Positions 1 to 8,968 are shown, counted from the stretch's first letter. The stretch: DNA of 64,000 bases from CAWDPQ01 sp963804245 (GCA_963804245.1 CAWDPQ010000006.1:62001-126000), one strand, 5' to 3'. The notes: generated from the letters alone by a model not told the origin. Program-made: numbers and translations.

Positions 1-512
1 AGGCGGATGCGACCATTCTCACGATAGAGCTTCTTCAGCGTCACATCGGAGCCGTGCAGCATCGCGATCACCATTTCCCCGTTGTCCGCGGACCGGCGAT
101 CCTCGACGATGACGTAGTCGCCGTCGCGGATTTGCTCGTCAATCATCGAGTCCCCCTTGACGCGGAGGACGTAGGAGTCCCGCTTGCCGACGAGGTTTTC
201 GGGGACGGCAATCGTTTCCGCCCCGGTGACCGCCTCAATCGGCGCGCCGGCTGCAACGTATCCCAGCAAGGGCAGCTCGACTGCGCGACCGCCGGTGCGC
301 GTCTGCACCATCTCGACCGAGCGGCTGCGATTCCACGCGCGTTTGATGAACCCTTTTTCCTGCAGGTTGGTGAGGTGCTTGTGGACCGTGGCGAGCGATG
401 ACAGGCCGAATCGACGGCCGATTTCTTCCAGGCTCGGGGCATAGCCGTGCTGCTGGATGAAATCGTTGAGATAGTCCAGTATCTCCCGCTGGCGTTTAGT
501 CAGTGGCAGCAT
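1..512 (-). CDS. lexA: LexA repressor, SOS regulator (3' end cut by window edge)
   Basis: Transcriptional repressor of the SOS regulon that self-cleaves when RecA is activated. The minus-strand reading starts MLPLTKRQREILDYL, with a winged-helix DNA-binding domain over about residues 1-65. The cleavage site is the Ala-Gly pair in VAAGAP (about 88-89). The catalytic Ser lies in KGDSMIDEQ (about 122) and the catalytic Lys in DVTLKKL (about 160), so all functional residues are visible; only about the last 30 residues lie beyond base 1. The ATG at 512 directly follows a sigma-70 promoter (519-547), which suggests a leaderless mRNA. It is divergent from the ECF sigma gene. No E. coli- or Bacillus-type SOS box was seen upstream. 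Confidence 0.95.
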   Translation of the reverse strand, partial: MLPLTKRQREILDYLNDFIQQHGYAPSLEEIGRRFGLSSLATVHKHLTNLQEKGFIKRAWNRSRSVEMVQTRTGGRAVELPLLGYVAAGAPIEAVTGAETIAVPENLVGKRDSYVLRVKGDSMIDEQIRDGDYVIVEDRRSADNGEMVIAMLHGSDVTLKKLYRENGRIR

Positions 513-518
513 GGGCGC

Positions 519-547
519 ACTATACGCAAAGGAAAAGCGAAAGTCAA
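519..547 (-). promoter_or_regulatory. sigma-70 promoter of lexA, predicted leaderless
   Basis: On the minus strand TTGACT (542-547) is followed by a 17-base spacer and TATAGT (519-524). The ATG of lexA begins only six bases after the -10 box, so the transcription start should fall at or next to the A of the ATG. There is no room for a Shine-Dalgarno sequence. Confidence 0.75.
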
Positions 548-555
548 TCGCCTGT

Positions 556-584
556 GTAACTTCCGGCGTACCCCAGGGGTCTAA
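556..584 (+). promoter_or_regulatory. sigma-E-like promoter before the ECF sigma gene
   Basis: GTAACTT (556-562) and GTCTAA (579-584) are separated by 16 bases. This matches the E. coli sigma-E-type consensus (GGAACTT, about 15-16 bases, GTCTAA) closely. Its place directly before an ECF sigma factor suggests autoregulation, which is an inference. Confidence 0.6.
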
Positions 585-599
585 CCTGATCGGAGTCCG

Positions 600-1259
600 A
601 TGGCTACCCGTGTCCTCCTCTTCAATGCTCCTGGATCGGGCAGCACGCCACGCTGGGCCGTGACTGACCCCCGCTCGGAGAATTTCGAGAATGACGAGCG
701 GTTCGACCCGGCGTGGGCCGAGGCGGATGACCACGCGTTGATCCAGGAGTGCCGGGCCGGGAAGGTGGCCGCGTTCGATGTCCTCGTCGGGCGGCACCAG
801 CGCAACGTCTACCAGCTCTGTTATCGCTTCGCCGGCAATCATGAGGACGCGAGCGATCTGGCGCAGGACGTTTTCATTCGCGCGTATCGCGCCCTCCATG
901 GATTCAAGGGACAGTCCGCCGTCGGCACCTGGCTCTACCGCATTGCCGTAAACCTTTGTCTGAATCGCGTGTCGGTCAAGGTGCCGGTGATCGAGCCGCT
1001 GCAGGCGCGCGACCACGCCGACATGCGCGCGGAGTCCGCCGATTCGACGCTCATGCGATCGGAGCGCGCCGCTGAGATTCGATCGGCGATCGCCCGTCTG
1101 CCCAGGAAGCAGCGCGCCGCCGTCGTGCTCCGCGTGTATCACGACCTGCCGCACGAGCAGATCGCACGGATCCTCGGCAGCTCGGTTGGCGCGGTGAAGG
1201 CCAACTTCTTTCACGCCCTGGGAAACCTGCGGCGGCTTCTCCAGGACTTCGACCGATGA
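600..1259 (+). CDS. ECF-type RNA polymerase sigma factor (RpoE-like)
   Basis: Directs RNA polymerase to stress-type promoters. Region 2 is seen around residues 70-105 (DLAQDVFIRAYRALHGF, WLYRIAVNLCLNR). Region 4 helix-turn-helix is at about 165-200 (LPRKQRAAVVLRVYHDL, EQIARILGSSVGAVKA). At 219 residues it is typical for the family plus about 30 extra N-terminal residues, so a GTG at 660 is an alternative start; a GGAG five bases before the ATG at 600 favours 600. The stop overlaps the next start by four bases (ATGA), the usual sigma/anti-sigma coupling. Confidence 0.92.
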   Translation: MATRVLLFNAPGSGSTPRWAVTDPRSENFENDERFDPAWAEADDHALIQECRAGKVAAFDVLVGRHQRNVYQLCYRFAGNHEDASDLAQDVFIRAYRALHGFKGQSAVGTWLYRIAVNLCLNRVSVKVPVIEPLQARDHADMRAESADSTLMRSERAAEIRSAIARLPRKQRAAVVLRVYHDLPHEQIARILGSSVGAVKANFFHALGNLRRLLQDFDR

Positions 1260-1867
1260 CGACACACCTCGACGAAGTCGAGCTCGTTGACGCCCTCGAC
1301 GGGTTGTTGTCGGCCGCGTGCGACACGCATCTCGAGCAATGCTCAAGCTGCGCGGAACGCCTGCGATCTCTGCGAGCATCGATGGCCGGCTTGCGGCAGA
1401 GCGCTGACGTACCGGAACCGTCGCCTTTCTTCTGGGAGCACTTCTCGCGCCGCGTGAGCGATGCGGTGCGTGCGGAAGCCACCGCGAGCCAGGCGGCCGG
1501 CTGGTGGCGGCCGGCGCGCATCGCTGCCCTCAGTGCAGCGGCACTCGTGGTGATTGCCGCATCGACGACGATGATCCTCAGAATGTCGCCGCGGTCCGAT
1601 GGCCCGCAGCCTGCCACTGCTGTTGTTCGCCAGGAACCGCCGGCGACCTCAGAACAAACGCAACAGGGCGCATTGGACGTTGAAAGCGATTCTGACTGGG
1701 CGCTGGTCCGCGCAGTGGCGGACGATCTGGACTGGGAAGATGCGCCGGAAGCGGGAATCCACGCGCGGCCGGGCGCGGCCGATCGTGCTGCGGTCGAAAT
1801 GTCGGCCGCCGAACGTCGGGAGCTGGCGCAGCTGCTCGAAGACGAACTGAAGCGCACCGGAGCCTGA
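1256..1867 (+). CDS. Anti-sigma factor with zinc-finger (ZAS-type) domain
   Basis: Membrane-anchored protein expected to bind and hold the preceding sigma factor. The N-terminus carries the His-x3-Cys-x2-Cys pattern HLEQCSSC (H25, C29, C32), characteristic of the zf-HC2/ZAS fold. One membrane segment lies at about residues 88-110 (ARIAALSAAALVVIAA). An acidic C-terminal tail of about 90 residues would be outside the cytoplasm. It is translationally coupled to the sigma gene by a 4-base overlap. Family assignment is firm; the inducing signal is unknown. Confidence 0.85.
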   Translation: MTTHLDEVELVDALDGLLSAACDTHLEQCSSCAERLRSLRASMAGLRQSADVPEPSPFFWEHFSRRVSDAVRAEATASQAAGWWRPARIAALSAAALVVIAASTTMILRMSPRSDGPQPATAVVRQEPPATSEQTQQGALDVESDSDWALVRAVADDLDWEDAPEAGIHARPGAADRAAVEMSAAERRELAQLLEDELKRTGA

Positions 1868-1870
1868 CCG

Positions 1871-2386
1871 ATGTTGCCGCTGTTGCTCCTCACCCTCACG
1901 CTGGCGCAGGTTCCCCCCGTCGAACGACCTCAGCGCACCCGTCCTGCGGGCCTCACCAACGGTGAGCTCGTCAACATGCTCGACACCTACGCCATCGTCC
2001 AGGCGCAAGAGGCGCTGCAACTGGCCGACGAGAAATACGGACAGTTCGTGAGCCGGCTGAAACGGCTGCAGCAAATCCGACGGCAGAACACGCACGCCCG
2101 GAACCAGATTCTCCAGGATTTGCGGCGTCTCACGCAGGAGGCGACCCCGGACGAAAATGCGCTGCGCGCGCGCCTCAAGGCCCTGCAGGATCACGAGGTT
2201 AGCGCCGCCGAAGAGCTCCGCCGCGCGTACGCCGCCGTGGATGAGGTCCTCGACGCCCGGCAGCAGGCCCGTTTCCGGATATTCGAGGAGCGCATGGAGT
2301 TACGGAAACTGGACCTGTTGATGCGCGCCCGCACCCGGGCCGCCCCCGGCGCCGGCCAGACGCGCAAGCCCGACGGATCCCACTGA
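1871..2386 (+). CDS. Secreted Spy/CpxP-like periplasmic protein
   Basis: A 171-residue protein with a short hydrophobic N-terminus (MLPLLLLTLTLAQ) followed by an almost entirely alpha-helical, charged region rich in Glu, Arg, Leu and Gln. This matches the general build of Spy/CpxP/heavy-metal sensor (zinc resistance-associated) proteins, but the diagnostic LTxxQ repeats are weak. It starts three bases after the anti-sigma stop, so it belongs to the same operon and is probably an envelope-stress output. Function is inferred from context and composition. Confidence 0.55.
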   Translation: MLPLLLLTLTLAQVPPVERPQRTRPAGLTNGELVNMLDTYAIVQAQEALQLADEKYGQFVSRLKRLQQIRRQNTHARNQILQDLRRLTQEATPDENALRARLKALQDHEVSAAEELRRAYAAVDEVLDARQQARFRIFEERMELRKLDLLMRARTRAAPGAGQTRKPDGSH

Positions 2387-2411
2387 GCCCGAACTTCTGT
2401 AAAATTGATTT

Positions 2412-3026
2412 ATGGTTTCCCTCCGCGTTCCACTCGCCACGCTCCTGACGCTGGCCATAGTCGCCGGCTCTTCGCTGGTAGCCTTTCAGCGATACTCGAA
2501 GCAGGAAGGGGACCGCTTCCAATCCAAGCTTCAGCGCATCGTCGTGTTCGGCAACACAACGGCCGCTACGGGGCGCCGGGCGAGCCAGAACACGGACGTC
2601 ACCGACGACGAGTTGAATTCGTATCTGCGATTCAACGCACGCACTCAGATTCCTGAGGGCATTGTCGATCCGACATTGAGCGCGCTCGGTGATGGCAAGG
2701 TCAGCGGGCAAGTGACTGTGGATCTCGACGCCGTGCGCAAGCAGAAGGCACGCGGCTGGATGGATCCGATGGGCTACTTGACCGGCAAGCTCCCTCTCAC
2801 CGCGCGAGGCACCCTCTCGACCAAGGATGGTATGGGACGATTCGAGCTCGAATCGGCCGAACTCTCCGGCGTCACGGTACCCAAAGGCTTGATTCAAGAG
2901 CTGCTGTCGTTTTACTCGAAGACTCCCGACAATCCCAACGGGATCAACATGGACGATCCCTTCGAGCTGCCATCACGAATCAGAGAGATCCGCGTAGGAA
3001 AGTCACAGTCCACGATCGTTCAGTAG
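2412..3026 (+). CDS. Hypothetical exported protein
   Basis: 204 residues with an N-terminal signal or anchor segment (LATLLTLAIVAGSSLVAF). The mature part has beta-rich stretches such as KVSGQVTVDLDAV and a LTARGTLSTKDG-like strand pair, reminiscent of lipid-binding LmeA/DUF2993-type or AsmA-like folds; this resemblance is weak. It lies 25 bases after the Spy-like gene and directly before a hairpin and recG. No catalytic motif is seen and no function is claimed. Confidence 0.6.
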   Translation: MVSLRVPLATLLTLAIVAGSSLVAFQRYSKQEGDRFQSKLQRIVVFGNTTAATGRRASQNTDVTDDELNSYLRFNARTQIPEGIVDPTLSALGDGKVSGQVTVDLDAVRKQKARGWMDPMGYLTGKLPLTARGTLSTKDGMGRFELESAELSGVTVPKGLIQELLSFYSKTPDNPNGINMDDPFELPSRIREIRVGKSQSTIVQ

Positions 3027-3047
3027 GCCCGGCCTTTCAGGCCGGGC
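3027..3047. repeat. GC-rich hairpin (REP-like or terminator stem)
   Basis: Perfect 9-bp inverted repeat GCCCGGCCT / AGGCCGGGC with a TTC loop. It fills the whole gap between the preceding stop codon and the GTG of recG. No T-run follows, so a classical terminator is unlikely. Similar stems occur at 7497-7510, 19872-19926 and 27382-27400. Confidence 0.75.
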
Positions 3048-5175
3048 GTGTGTCAAGTCATCTCGTTGCCAGCTTCCTCATCGGATCCGCTTCAGTCTCC
3101 GCTGCAATACCTGAAGGGAGTCGGACCGCGGCGCGCCGCAGATCTGCTGCGCGTCGGTCTTGCCACGATCGAGGACCTCCTCTATCGCTTTCCAATTCGC
3201 TACGAAGATCGCGGCAGTTTCCAGACGATTGCGGCGCTGCGGCCGGGAAACGCCGCCTCCGTCGCTGGAGAAGTCGTGAGCTGCGGTGTCCGTCCGACGC
3301 GGCGCCCGCGCTTCAAGATCTTCGAAGTCCTCCTCCGTGACGGCACCGGCTCGATGCGCGCGGTCTGGTTCAACCAGCCATTCCTCGCCGACATCTTTCA
3401 TCCACGCCAGCGCGTCATCCTGTACGGCAAGCTCGAGCTGACCTCGCACGGTCTGCAATTGCAGAATCCCCAGTACGAAATTCTGAAATCGGATGAAGAA
3501 GGTGACGACGAGACGCTGCACACGGGTCGGATCGTTCCCATCTACGAGAAGACGGGGAACCTGACGACGAAGATGCAGCGCGTGCTCGTGCATCACGCGC
3601 TCGAACAACTTCCGGCGGAGCTGCCGGATCCGCTGCCGCAAGCGGTCCGCTCCCGGGCGAACCTGATCGAGCGCCGGCAGGCACTCGCCGAGATTCACTT
3701 TCCGGCGGCCGGCACCCCGCTCGACGAGCTGCAGCGCTTTCGCGCGCCGGCGCAGCGCCGCGTCATCTTCGAAGAGTTCTTCCTGTTCCAGGCGGGGATG
3801 GTCCTTCGCCGCCGCCGGGCCGACGCCGATCGCAAGGGTCGTTCGGTGCAGGTCACCGACGAAATCCGCGAATCCGCGCGGCGCGTGCTGCCGTTCAAGT
3901 TGACCGGCGATCAGAAGAAAGCCCTCGCTGAGATCGTGAGTGATATGAAGCGGCCGCAGCCGATGAACCGGCTGCTGCAAGGCGATGTCGGATCCGGCAA
4001 GACAATCGTCGCGCTCATGGCGGCCCTGGTTGCCATGGAAAACGATTTCCAGGTCGCCTTCATGGCGCCGACCGAGATCCTGGCGGAACAGCACTTCATC
4101 ACGATCCGCAAGCTGCTCGAACAGTCGCGCTTCCGGCTTGCGCTGCTGACCGGCGCCACACCTGCGCGCAAACGCCGGGAAATCCAGGCGGAGCTCGCCG
4201 CTGGATCGATTCACCTCGTGGTCGGGACGCACGCGCTCGTGCAGGATCCGGTGGCTTTCCGCGAGCTGGGACTGGCGATCATCGACGAGCAGCACCGGTT
4301 CGGCGTGATGCAGCGCGCGACGCTGCGGGCGAAGGGCCTGCATCCCGACGTGCTGGTCATGACCGCCACACCGATTCCGCGAACGCTCGCGCTCACCGCC
4401 TATGGCGATCTCGACACGTCGGTCATGCGCGAGATGCCGCCCGGCCGGCATCCAATCAAGACGATCGCGAAGCCGGAATCGCGCCGTGACGAGATCTATG
4501 AGTTCGTGCGGCGTCAGATGGACGACGGGCGTCAGGTGTATGTCATCTACCCGCTGGTCGAGGAATCGGCGAAGGTCGATCTCAAAGCGGCGACCGAGAT
4601 GGCCGACCATCTGGCGCAGGATGTCTTTCCCGCGTACCGGGTCGGCTTGCTGCACGGCCGGTTGAAGCAGGACGCGAAGGATCGCGTCATGGGAGAGTTT
4701 GCTCGAGGCGAGCTCCACCTCCTCGTTTCCACGACCGTGGTCGAGGTCGGCGTAGACGTTCCGAATGCTGCGCTGATGGTAGTCGAACATGCCGAACGGT
4801 TCGGCCTGTCGCAGCTTCACCAGCTGCGCGGCCGCGTCGGTCGCGGTCCGCACCAGTCGGTACTGCGTCCTCCTGTATCAATCCCCCTTGAGCGAGCAGG
4901 GCCGCGATCGGCTCAAAGCGCTGACCGAAACCACCGACGGCTTCGAGATCGCCGAACGCGACCTGCAGTTGCGTGGGCCGGGAGACTTCTTCGGTACGCG
5001 CCAGTCCGGGATGCCCACGCTGCGCGTCGGCGATCTGTTGCGCGATCACCAGTTGATGGAGGATGCCCGTCGCGAAGCGGTCGCGGCGCTCGACGATCCG
5101 CAGCAGGCGAGCGCGCTCGTCGCCTTCGTGCGAAGCAGCTGGGAGCAGCGTTTCGGGTTGGTTGGGGTGGGATGA
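3048..5175 (+). pseudogene. recG: ATP-dependent DNA helicase RecG, single-base frameshift
   Basis: RecG remodels stalled replication forks and Holliday junctions. The N-terminal wedge domain starts LQYLKGVGPRRAADLL; Walker A is GDVGSGKTIVALMA; the DEAH-type box reads IIDEQHRFG; motif VI is QLRGRVGRG. Just after motif VI the frame breaks. The first frame continues as nonsense, while a second frame from about 4861 carries the conserved RecG end (CVLLYQSPLSEQGRDRLKAL, TDGFEIAERDLQLRGPGDFF) to the TGA at 5173-5175. Deleting one G at 4859/4860 (TCGGTACT to TCGTACT) restores QSYCVLLYQSPL. The full product would be about 708 residues. It is either a real disruption or an assembly error. The GTG start at 3048 is supported by the match of the N-terminus. 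Confidence 0.9.
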
Positions 5176-5189
5176 GGTGAAGGCGGCAC

Positions 5190-5771
5190 ATGCGAATCAT
5201 CGCTGGTAGCCTCAAAGGCCGCCGTCTGGAGGCACCTGCGTGGGAAGGCCTGCGGCCCACGTCGGACAAGCTACGCGAGACGCTGTTCAACGTCCTGGCA
5301 CCACGGATCGCCGGCGCGTCGTTCCTCGACGGCTATGCGGGCAGCGGAGCCGTTGGCATCGAGGCGCTGAGCCGCGGCGCGGCATTCGTGACGTTCGTCG
5401 AACGTGATCCGCGCGCCGTCACGCTCATCGAGACCAATCTGAAGCGGTGCGCGGTGTCGGACCGCTATGCTATTATCCGCGCTGGGTTTGCGGACGTTCC
5501 CGCGCGTGCTGAAGGACGCGCCTTCGACCTCGTCTTTGTCGATCCTCCATACGGAATGCGCGAGATGACGCAGGCGCTCGACACGGCGGCGCCGCTCGTA
5601 GCTCAGGACGGAGCTCTGGTCTGTGAGCACGCCAAACGAGACGCGGCTCCGCCATCCGTACGGGACCTGATGAAGACCCGCGATCTCATTTCCGGCGACA
5701 GCGCGCTGACTTTTTACGAGAGATTGCCGCTCCCGAATCACGATCCGCGAGCGGCGAACCGCGAATCATGA
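5190..5771 (+). CDS. rsmD: 16S rRNA (guanine-966-N2)-methyltransferase
   Basis: Methylates G966 of 16S rRNA in the small subunit. Starts MRIIAGSLKGRRLEAP, a family signature. The SAM-binding motif is FLDGYAGSGAVGIEALSRGA (about 45-64) and the catalytic DPPY sits in FVDPPYGM. 193 residues is normal. It lies 14 bases after recG and its stop overlaps the coaD start; rsmD-coaD is a widely conserved pair. Confidence 0.93.
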   Translation: MRIIAGSLKGRRLEAPAWEGLRPTSDKLRETLFNVLAPRIAGASFLDGYAGSGAVGIEALSRGAAFVTFVERDPRAVTLIETNLKRCAVSDRYAIIRAGFADVPARAEGRAFDLVFVDPPYGMREMTQALDTAAPLVAQDGALVCEHAKRDAAPPSVRDLMKTRDLISGDSALTFYERLPLPNHDPRAANRES

Positions 5772-6280
5772 AAACGATGAACGACGTCGTCGCCATCTAT
5801 CCGGGATCGTTCGATCCGTTGACGAACGGGCACGTCGACATCATTCAGCGTGGGTCGCGATTCTTCGACCGTATCGTCATCGGGATACTGCTGAATCTCG
5901 AGAAGTCGCCGCTGTTCACGGTTCCCGAGCGTGTGAGCATCGCCCGCGAGGTGTTCCGCGAGTGGCCCAATGTCGAGGTGGACACCTTCGATGGTCTGCT
6001 CGTCGATTATGCTCGCCGTAAGGACGCCAGCGTCATCGTGCGCGGCCTGCGCGCGGTGTCGGATTTCGAGTACGAAATGCAGATGGCGTTGATGAACCGC
6101 CGTCTGAACCAGGACGTCGAAACCGTGTTCATGATGCCTGCCGAACCGTATACGTACGTCAGTTCGCGGCTGGTGAAAGAAGTCGTTGCGCTCGGCGGGA
6201 CCGTGCACGGGCTGGTGCCGGATGTCGTCGAGGCGCGGCTGCGCGACAAGAGGGCCGCGCAGCATTCAGTGAGGGCCTGA
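5768..6280 (+). CDS. coaD: Phosphopantetheine adenylyltransferase
   Basis: Fourth step of coenzyme A synthesis: 4'-phosphopantetheine + ATP to dephospho-CoA. The nucleotidyltransferase signature is YPGSFDPLTNGHVDII (T/HxGH type); RGLRAVSDFEYEMQM and TYVSSRLVKEV are the usual later motifs. 170 residues, with a short C-terminal extension. The ATG overlaps the rsmD stop (ATGA). A second ATG three codons on (MNDVVAIYPG) is an alternative start. Confidence 0.95.
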   Translation: MKTMNDVVAIYPGSFDPLTNGHVDIIQRGSRFFDRIVIGILLNLEKSPLFTVPERVSIAREVFREWPNVEVDTFDGLLVDYARRKDASVIVRGLRAVSDFEYEMQMALMNRRLNQDVETVFMMPAEPYTYVSSRLVKEVVALGGTVHGLVPDVVEARLRDKRAAQHSVRA

Positions 6281-6284
6281 TTCC

Positions 6285-7481
6285 ATGCTTGCAGCTCGTG
6301 CCGGTCGAATTGCCGTGTCTCCGACGATGAAGGTGGCGGCGGACGCCATGCGCCTGAAGGCGCAGGGGGTCGATGTCCTCGACTTCGGTGCCGGCGAGCC
6401 CGATTTCCCGACGCCGGATCACATCTCGGCGGCCGCGCACGCGGCAATCGACGCACATTTCACCAAGTACACGACCAATTCCGGCACCGACGGTCTCAAG
6501 CGCGCGATCGCCGACCGCTATCGGCAAGACTACGGCGTCGACTATCAGCCGTCGGAAATCATCGTCACCGCCGGTGGAAAACAGGCGCTCTTCAACGCCG
6601 TCATGGCGCTCTTCGGGCCGGGCGACGAGGTCATCACTCACATGCCGGGCTGGCCGACGCTCGTCGAGCAGATCAAGCTGGCCGAGGCGACGCCGGTGCT
6701 CGTCCGCACTTACGCCGAAAACGGCTTTCAGCTCAAGGCCGAACCGTTCCTGAACGCGATCACGCCGCGCACGCGCGGCATCATCATCAACTCGCCGGGG
6801 AATCCGACTGGGGCCTTGATCGACGAGGCGACCATGGCGACCATCGCCGACGAGGCGGCGCGCCGCGGGATCTGGATGGTGGTCGACCTTTGTTACGAGA
6901 AGCTGATCTACGACCCGGTTCCACACAACCTCGTGGCGGTGCTCGCCTCGCGTATGCGGGACCGCGTCGTCTTCTGCGGCAGCGCGTCGAAGGCCTACGC
7001 GATGACCGGGTGGCGCTGCGGGTGGGCGATGGGCCCGGCGGCGGTGATCGGCGCCTGCAACGCGCTGCAGAGCCACTCGACGTCCAATGCCTGCTCGATC
7101 ACGCAGCGCGCCGTCGAAGCGGCCCTGACCGGGCCGCAGGACTGCGTCACCGAAATGCTGAACGAGTACCGCAATCGGCGGGACCGGCTGTGCGAGTGGC
7201 TCGCAGCCGAGCCGCGGTTGCGCCTCGTCAAACCGGCCGGTGCGTTCTACCTCTTTCCCGATGTCTCGGAGTTCCTGTCCCCCGATGGCATCCGCACGTC
7301 CGCCGAGCTCGCTGAGGCGTTGCTGAAGGATGCACGCGTTGCGATCACGCCGGGCGAAGCGTTCGACTCGCCCGGCTTCATCCGGATCTCGTACGCCACA
7401 TCGCTGGACGTGCTCGAGCGCGGCACTGCTCGCATCATCGAATACGTGCACGCGTTGGAGCGGAAGGCGACGACGGCGTAG
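6285..7481 (+). CDS. Aspartate/aromatic-type class I aminotransferase
   Basis: PLP-dependent transaminase, probably aspartate aminotransferase (aspartate + 2-oxoglutarate). 398 residues. FGAGEPDFPTPDHI, NSPGNPTGALI and VDLCYEKLIYDP are class I motifs. The PLP-binding Lys is in SASKAYAMTGWRCGW. RISYATS near the C-terminus carries the substrate-carboxylate Arg. It starts five bases after coaD, so likely in the same transcript. Exact substrate is not proven from sequence. Confidence 0.9.
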   Translation: MLAARAGRIAVSPTMKVAADAMRLKAQGVDVLDFGAGEPDFPTPDHISAAAHAAIDAHFTKYTTNSGTDGLKRAIADRYRQDYGVDYQPSEIIVTAGGKQALFNAVMALFGPGDEVITHMPGWPTLVEQIKLAEATPVLVRTYAENGFQLKAEPFLNAITPRTRGIIINSPGNPTGALIDEATMATIADEAARRGIWMVVDLCYEKLIYDPVPHNLVAVLASRMRDRVVFCGSASKAYAMTGWRCGWAMGPAAVIGACNALQSHSTSNACSITQRAVEAALTGPQDCVTEMLNEYRNRRDRLCEWLAAEPRLRLVKPAGAFYLFPDVSEFLSPDGIRTSAELAEALLKDARVAITPGEAFDSPGFIRISYATSLDVLERGTARIIEYVHALERKATTA

Positions 7482-7496
7482 GCTACGCTCGTAGGC

Positions 7497-7510
7497 CGCC
7501 CTTCAGGGCG
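7497..7510. repeat. Short GC hairpin, same type as 3027-3047
   Basis: CGCCCT / AGGGCG with a TC loop, preceded by GTAGGCC as in the 3027 element. It lies between the aminotransferase stop and the FAD oxidase, close to or inside the start of the latter's open frame. Confidence 0.5.
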
Positions 7511-7543
7511 CGTCTGCTCGAGGGCCAATCCGATCACGTTGAC

Positions 7544-8914
7544 CTGAGTATCGCTCAGCTCGAAGCGATCGTTGGCGCGCCATACCTGAAAATCGACGAC
7601 GGTGCCCGTACGACGTACGGCGCCGACGCCCTCAAGCGCGGGCGGCCGCCGGATGCCATCGTGCTGCCCGCGAATACCCAGGAAGTGGCGGCGGTCGTGC
7701 AGTTGTGCGCGCAGCACCGCGTCCCGATCGTGCCGCGCGGGGCCGGCACTGGCTATACCGGTGGCGCCGTCCCGATGCAGGGCGGGGTCGTGATCTCGCT
7801 CGAGCGGATGAACCGCATCCTCGAGATCGACGAGGCGAACCTCATCGCGGTCGTGGAACCGCACGTCATCACCGGCGATCTGCAAGCGGCCGTCGAGAAG
7901 GTCGGTCTGTTCTATCCGCCGGATCCTGCATCGCTGAAAGAATCGGTCATCGGCGGGAACGTCGCCGAGTGTGCCGGCGGTCCGCGCGCTTTCAAGTACG
8001 GCACGACGAAGCAGTACGTGCTCGGACTCGAGGTCGTGCTGCCCAGCGGCAAGATCGTGCGCACCGGTGGAAAGGTCGTCAAGAACGTGGTCGGCTACGA
8101 CTTGACGCACCTCATCGTCGGATCGGAAGGAACGCTCGCGATCATCACGCAGATCATCATCAGGCTGGTGCCGCGCCCGCCGATGCAGGCGACGCTGCGT
8201 GCCACGTTCCGCGACGTCGAATCCGCCGTTCAAGCCGTGATCAACATCATCCGGGAGCGCGTCGTCCCGGCGGCCGTGGAACTGATCGACGGCGACTCGC
8301 TGGAAGCCGTGGCTCAGTACCTTCAAGTCCGCTCGCTGGCGCCCGAGGGTACTGCCGCGATGCTGCTGCTCGAAGTGGACGGCGTACCGTCGGCCGTTGC
8401 GGAAGAGGCGACGCGAGTCCAGACCGCCTGCGAGAGCGCAGGGGCAACCGAAGTGCTGCGTGCGAAGGACGAATCCGAGCGTCAGGAGTTGTGGCGCGTC
8501 CGGCGTGAGCTCTCACGATCGCTCAAGATGATCACGCCCCTCAAATACAACCACGATGTCGTCGTTCCCAAGGGACGCATCCCGGAGCTGTTCGCGCTGG
8601 TCGGCCGGCTTCGGGAAGAGTTCCGGCTGCGGATTCCGTGCTTCGGACACGCCGGGGACGGGAACATCCACGTCAACATCATGGTGAACCCCGACGACGA
8701 AGCGGAAATCGCCCGGGCCCACGAGGCCGAGCGCGCGCTGTTCACCGGCGTCGTCGCTCTCGAGGGGTCGATCAGCGGAGAGCACGGCATCGGGTTCGCC
8801 AAGGCCCCGTTCGTGCCGCTGGAGCTGTCGGCTGAAACGATCGCGTTGATGAAGCGCGTGAAGCAGGCGTTCGACCCCGACGGCATCCTGAATCCGGGCA
8901 AGATATTTCCCTGA
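7544..8914 (+). CDS. FAD-linked oxidase, glycolate oxidase GlcD-like (start unusual)
   Basis: 2-hydroxyacid dehydrogenase of the VAO family. The FAD_binding_4 domain is seen in PDAIVLPANTQEVAAV and VPRGAGTGYTGGAVPMQGG. The C-terminal FAD-oxidase domain has CFGHAGDGNIHVNIM and SGEHGIGFAK. The first conventional start is a GTG at 7661, but that would cut off the conserved family N-terminus: SIAQLEAIVGAPYL is in frame upstream. From 7478 to 7661 there is no in-frame ATG, GTG or TTG; CTG at 7544 or 7514 are the best candidates, so the start is uncertain. It could act with GlcE/GlcF-like partners, which are not seen here. Confidence 0.85.
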   Translation: MSIAQLEAIVGAPYLKIDDGARTTYGADALKRGRPPDAIVLPANTQEVAAVVQLCAQHRVPIVPRGAGTGYTGGAVPMQGGVVISLERMNRILEIDEANLIAVVEPHVITGDLQAAVEKVGLFYPPDPASLKESVIGGNVAECAGGPRAFKYGTTKQYVLGLEVVLPSGKIVRTGGKVVKNVVGYDLTHLIVGSEGTLAIITQIIIRLVPRPPMQATLRATFRDVESAVQAVINIIRERVVPAAVELIDGDSLEAVAQYLQVRSLAPEGTAAMLLLEVDGVPSAVAEEATRVQTACESAGATEVLRAKDESERQELWRVRRELSRSLKMITPLKYNHDVVVPKGRIPELFALVGRLREEFRLRIPCFGHAGDGNIHVNIMVNPDDEAEIARAHEAERALFTGVVALEGSISGEHGIGFAKAPFVPLELSAETIALMKRVKQAFDPDGILNPGKIFP

Positions 8915-8948
8915 CCTCGAGCCACGAGCCACGAGCAACGAGCCCCGA
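8915..8948. repeat. Short tandem heptamers (CGAGCCA-like)
   Basis: Between the FAD oxidase stop and the next gene the sequence is built from near-identical heptamers (ACGAGCC, ACGAGCA, ACGAGCC). A very similar block lies at about 59047-59083. Confidence 0.6.
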
Positions 8949-8968
8949 GAGTGATGTACTCTGTGGAC

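Noticed and set aside
512..600. SOS box between lexA and the ECF sigma gene
   Set aside because: No CTGT-N8-ACAG or CGAACNNNNGTTCG-like palindrome is present; the operator in this lineage may differ, so none was called.
3078..4853. Long open frame (about 590 codons) on the minus strand opposite recG
   Set aside because: It mirrors the recG codons at high GC; composition is His/Asp/Arg-rich without any family motif, and recG on the plus strand is certain.
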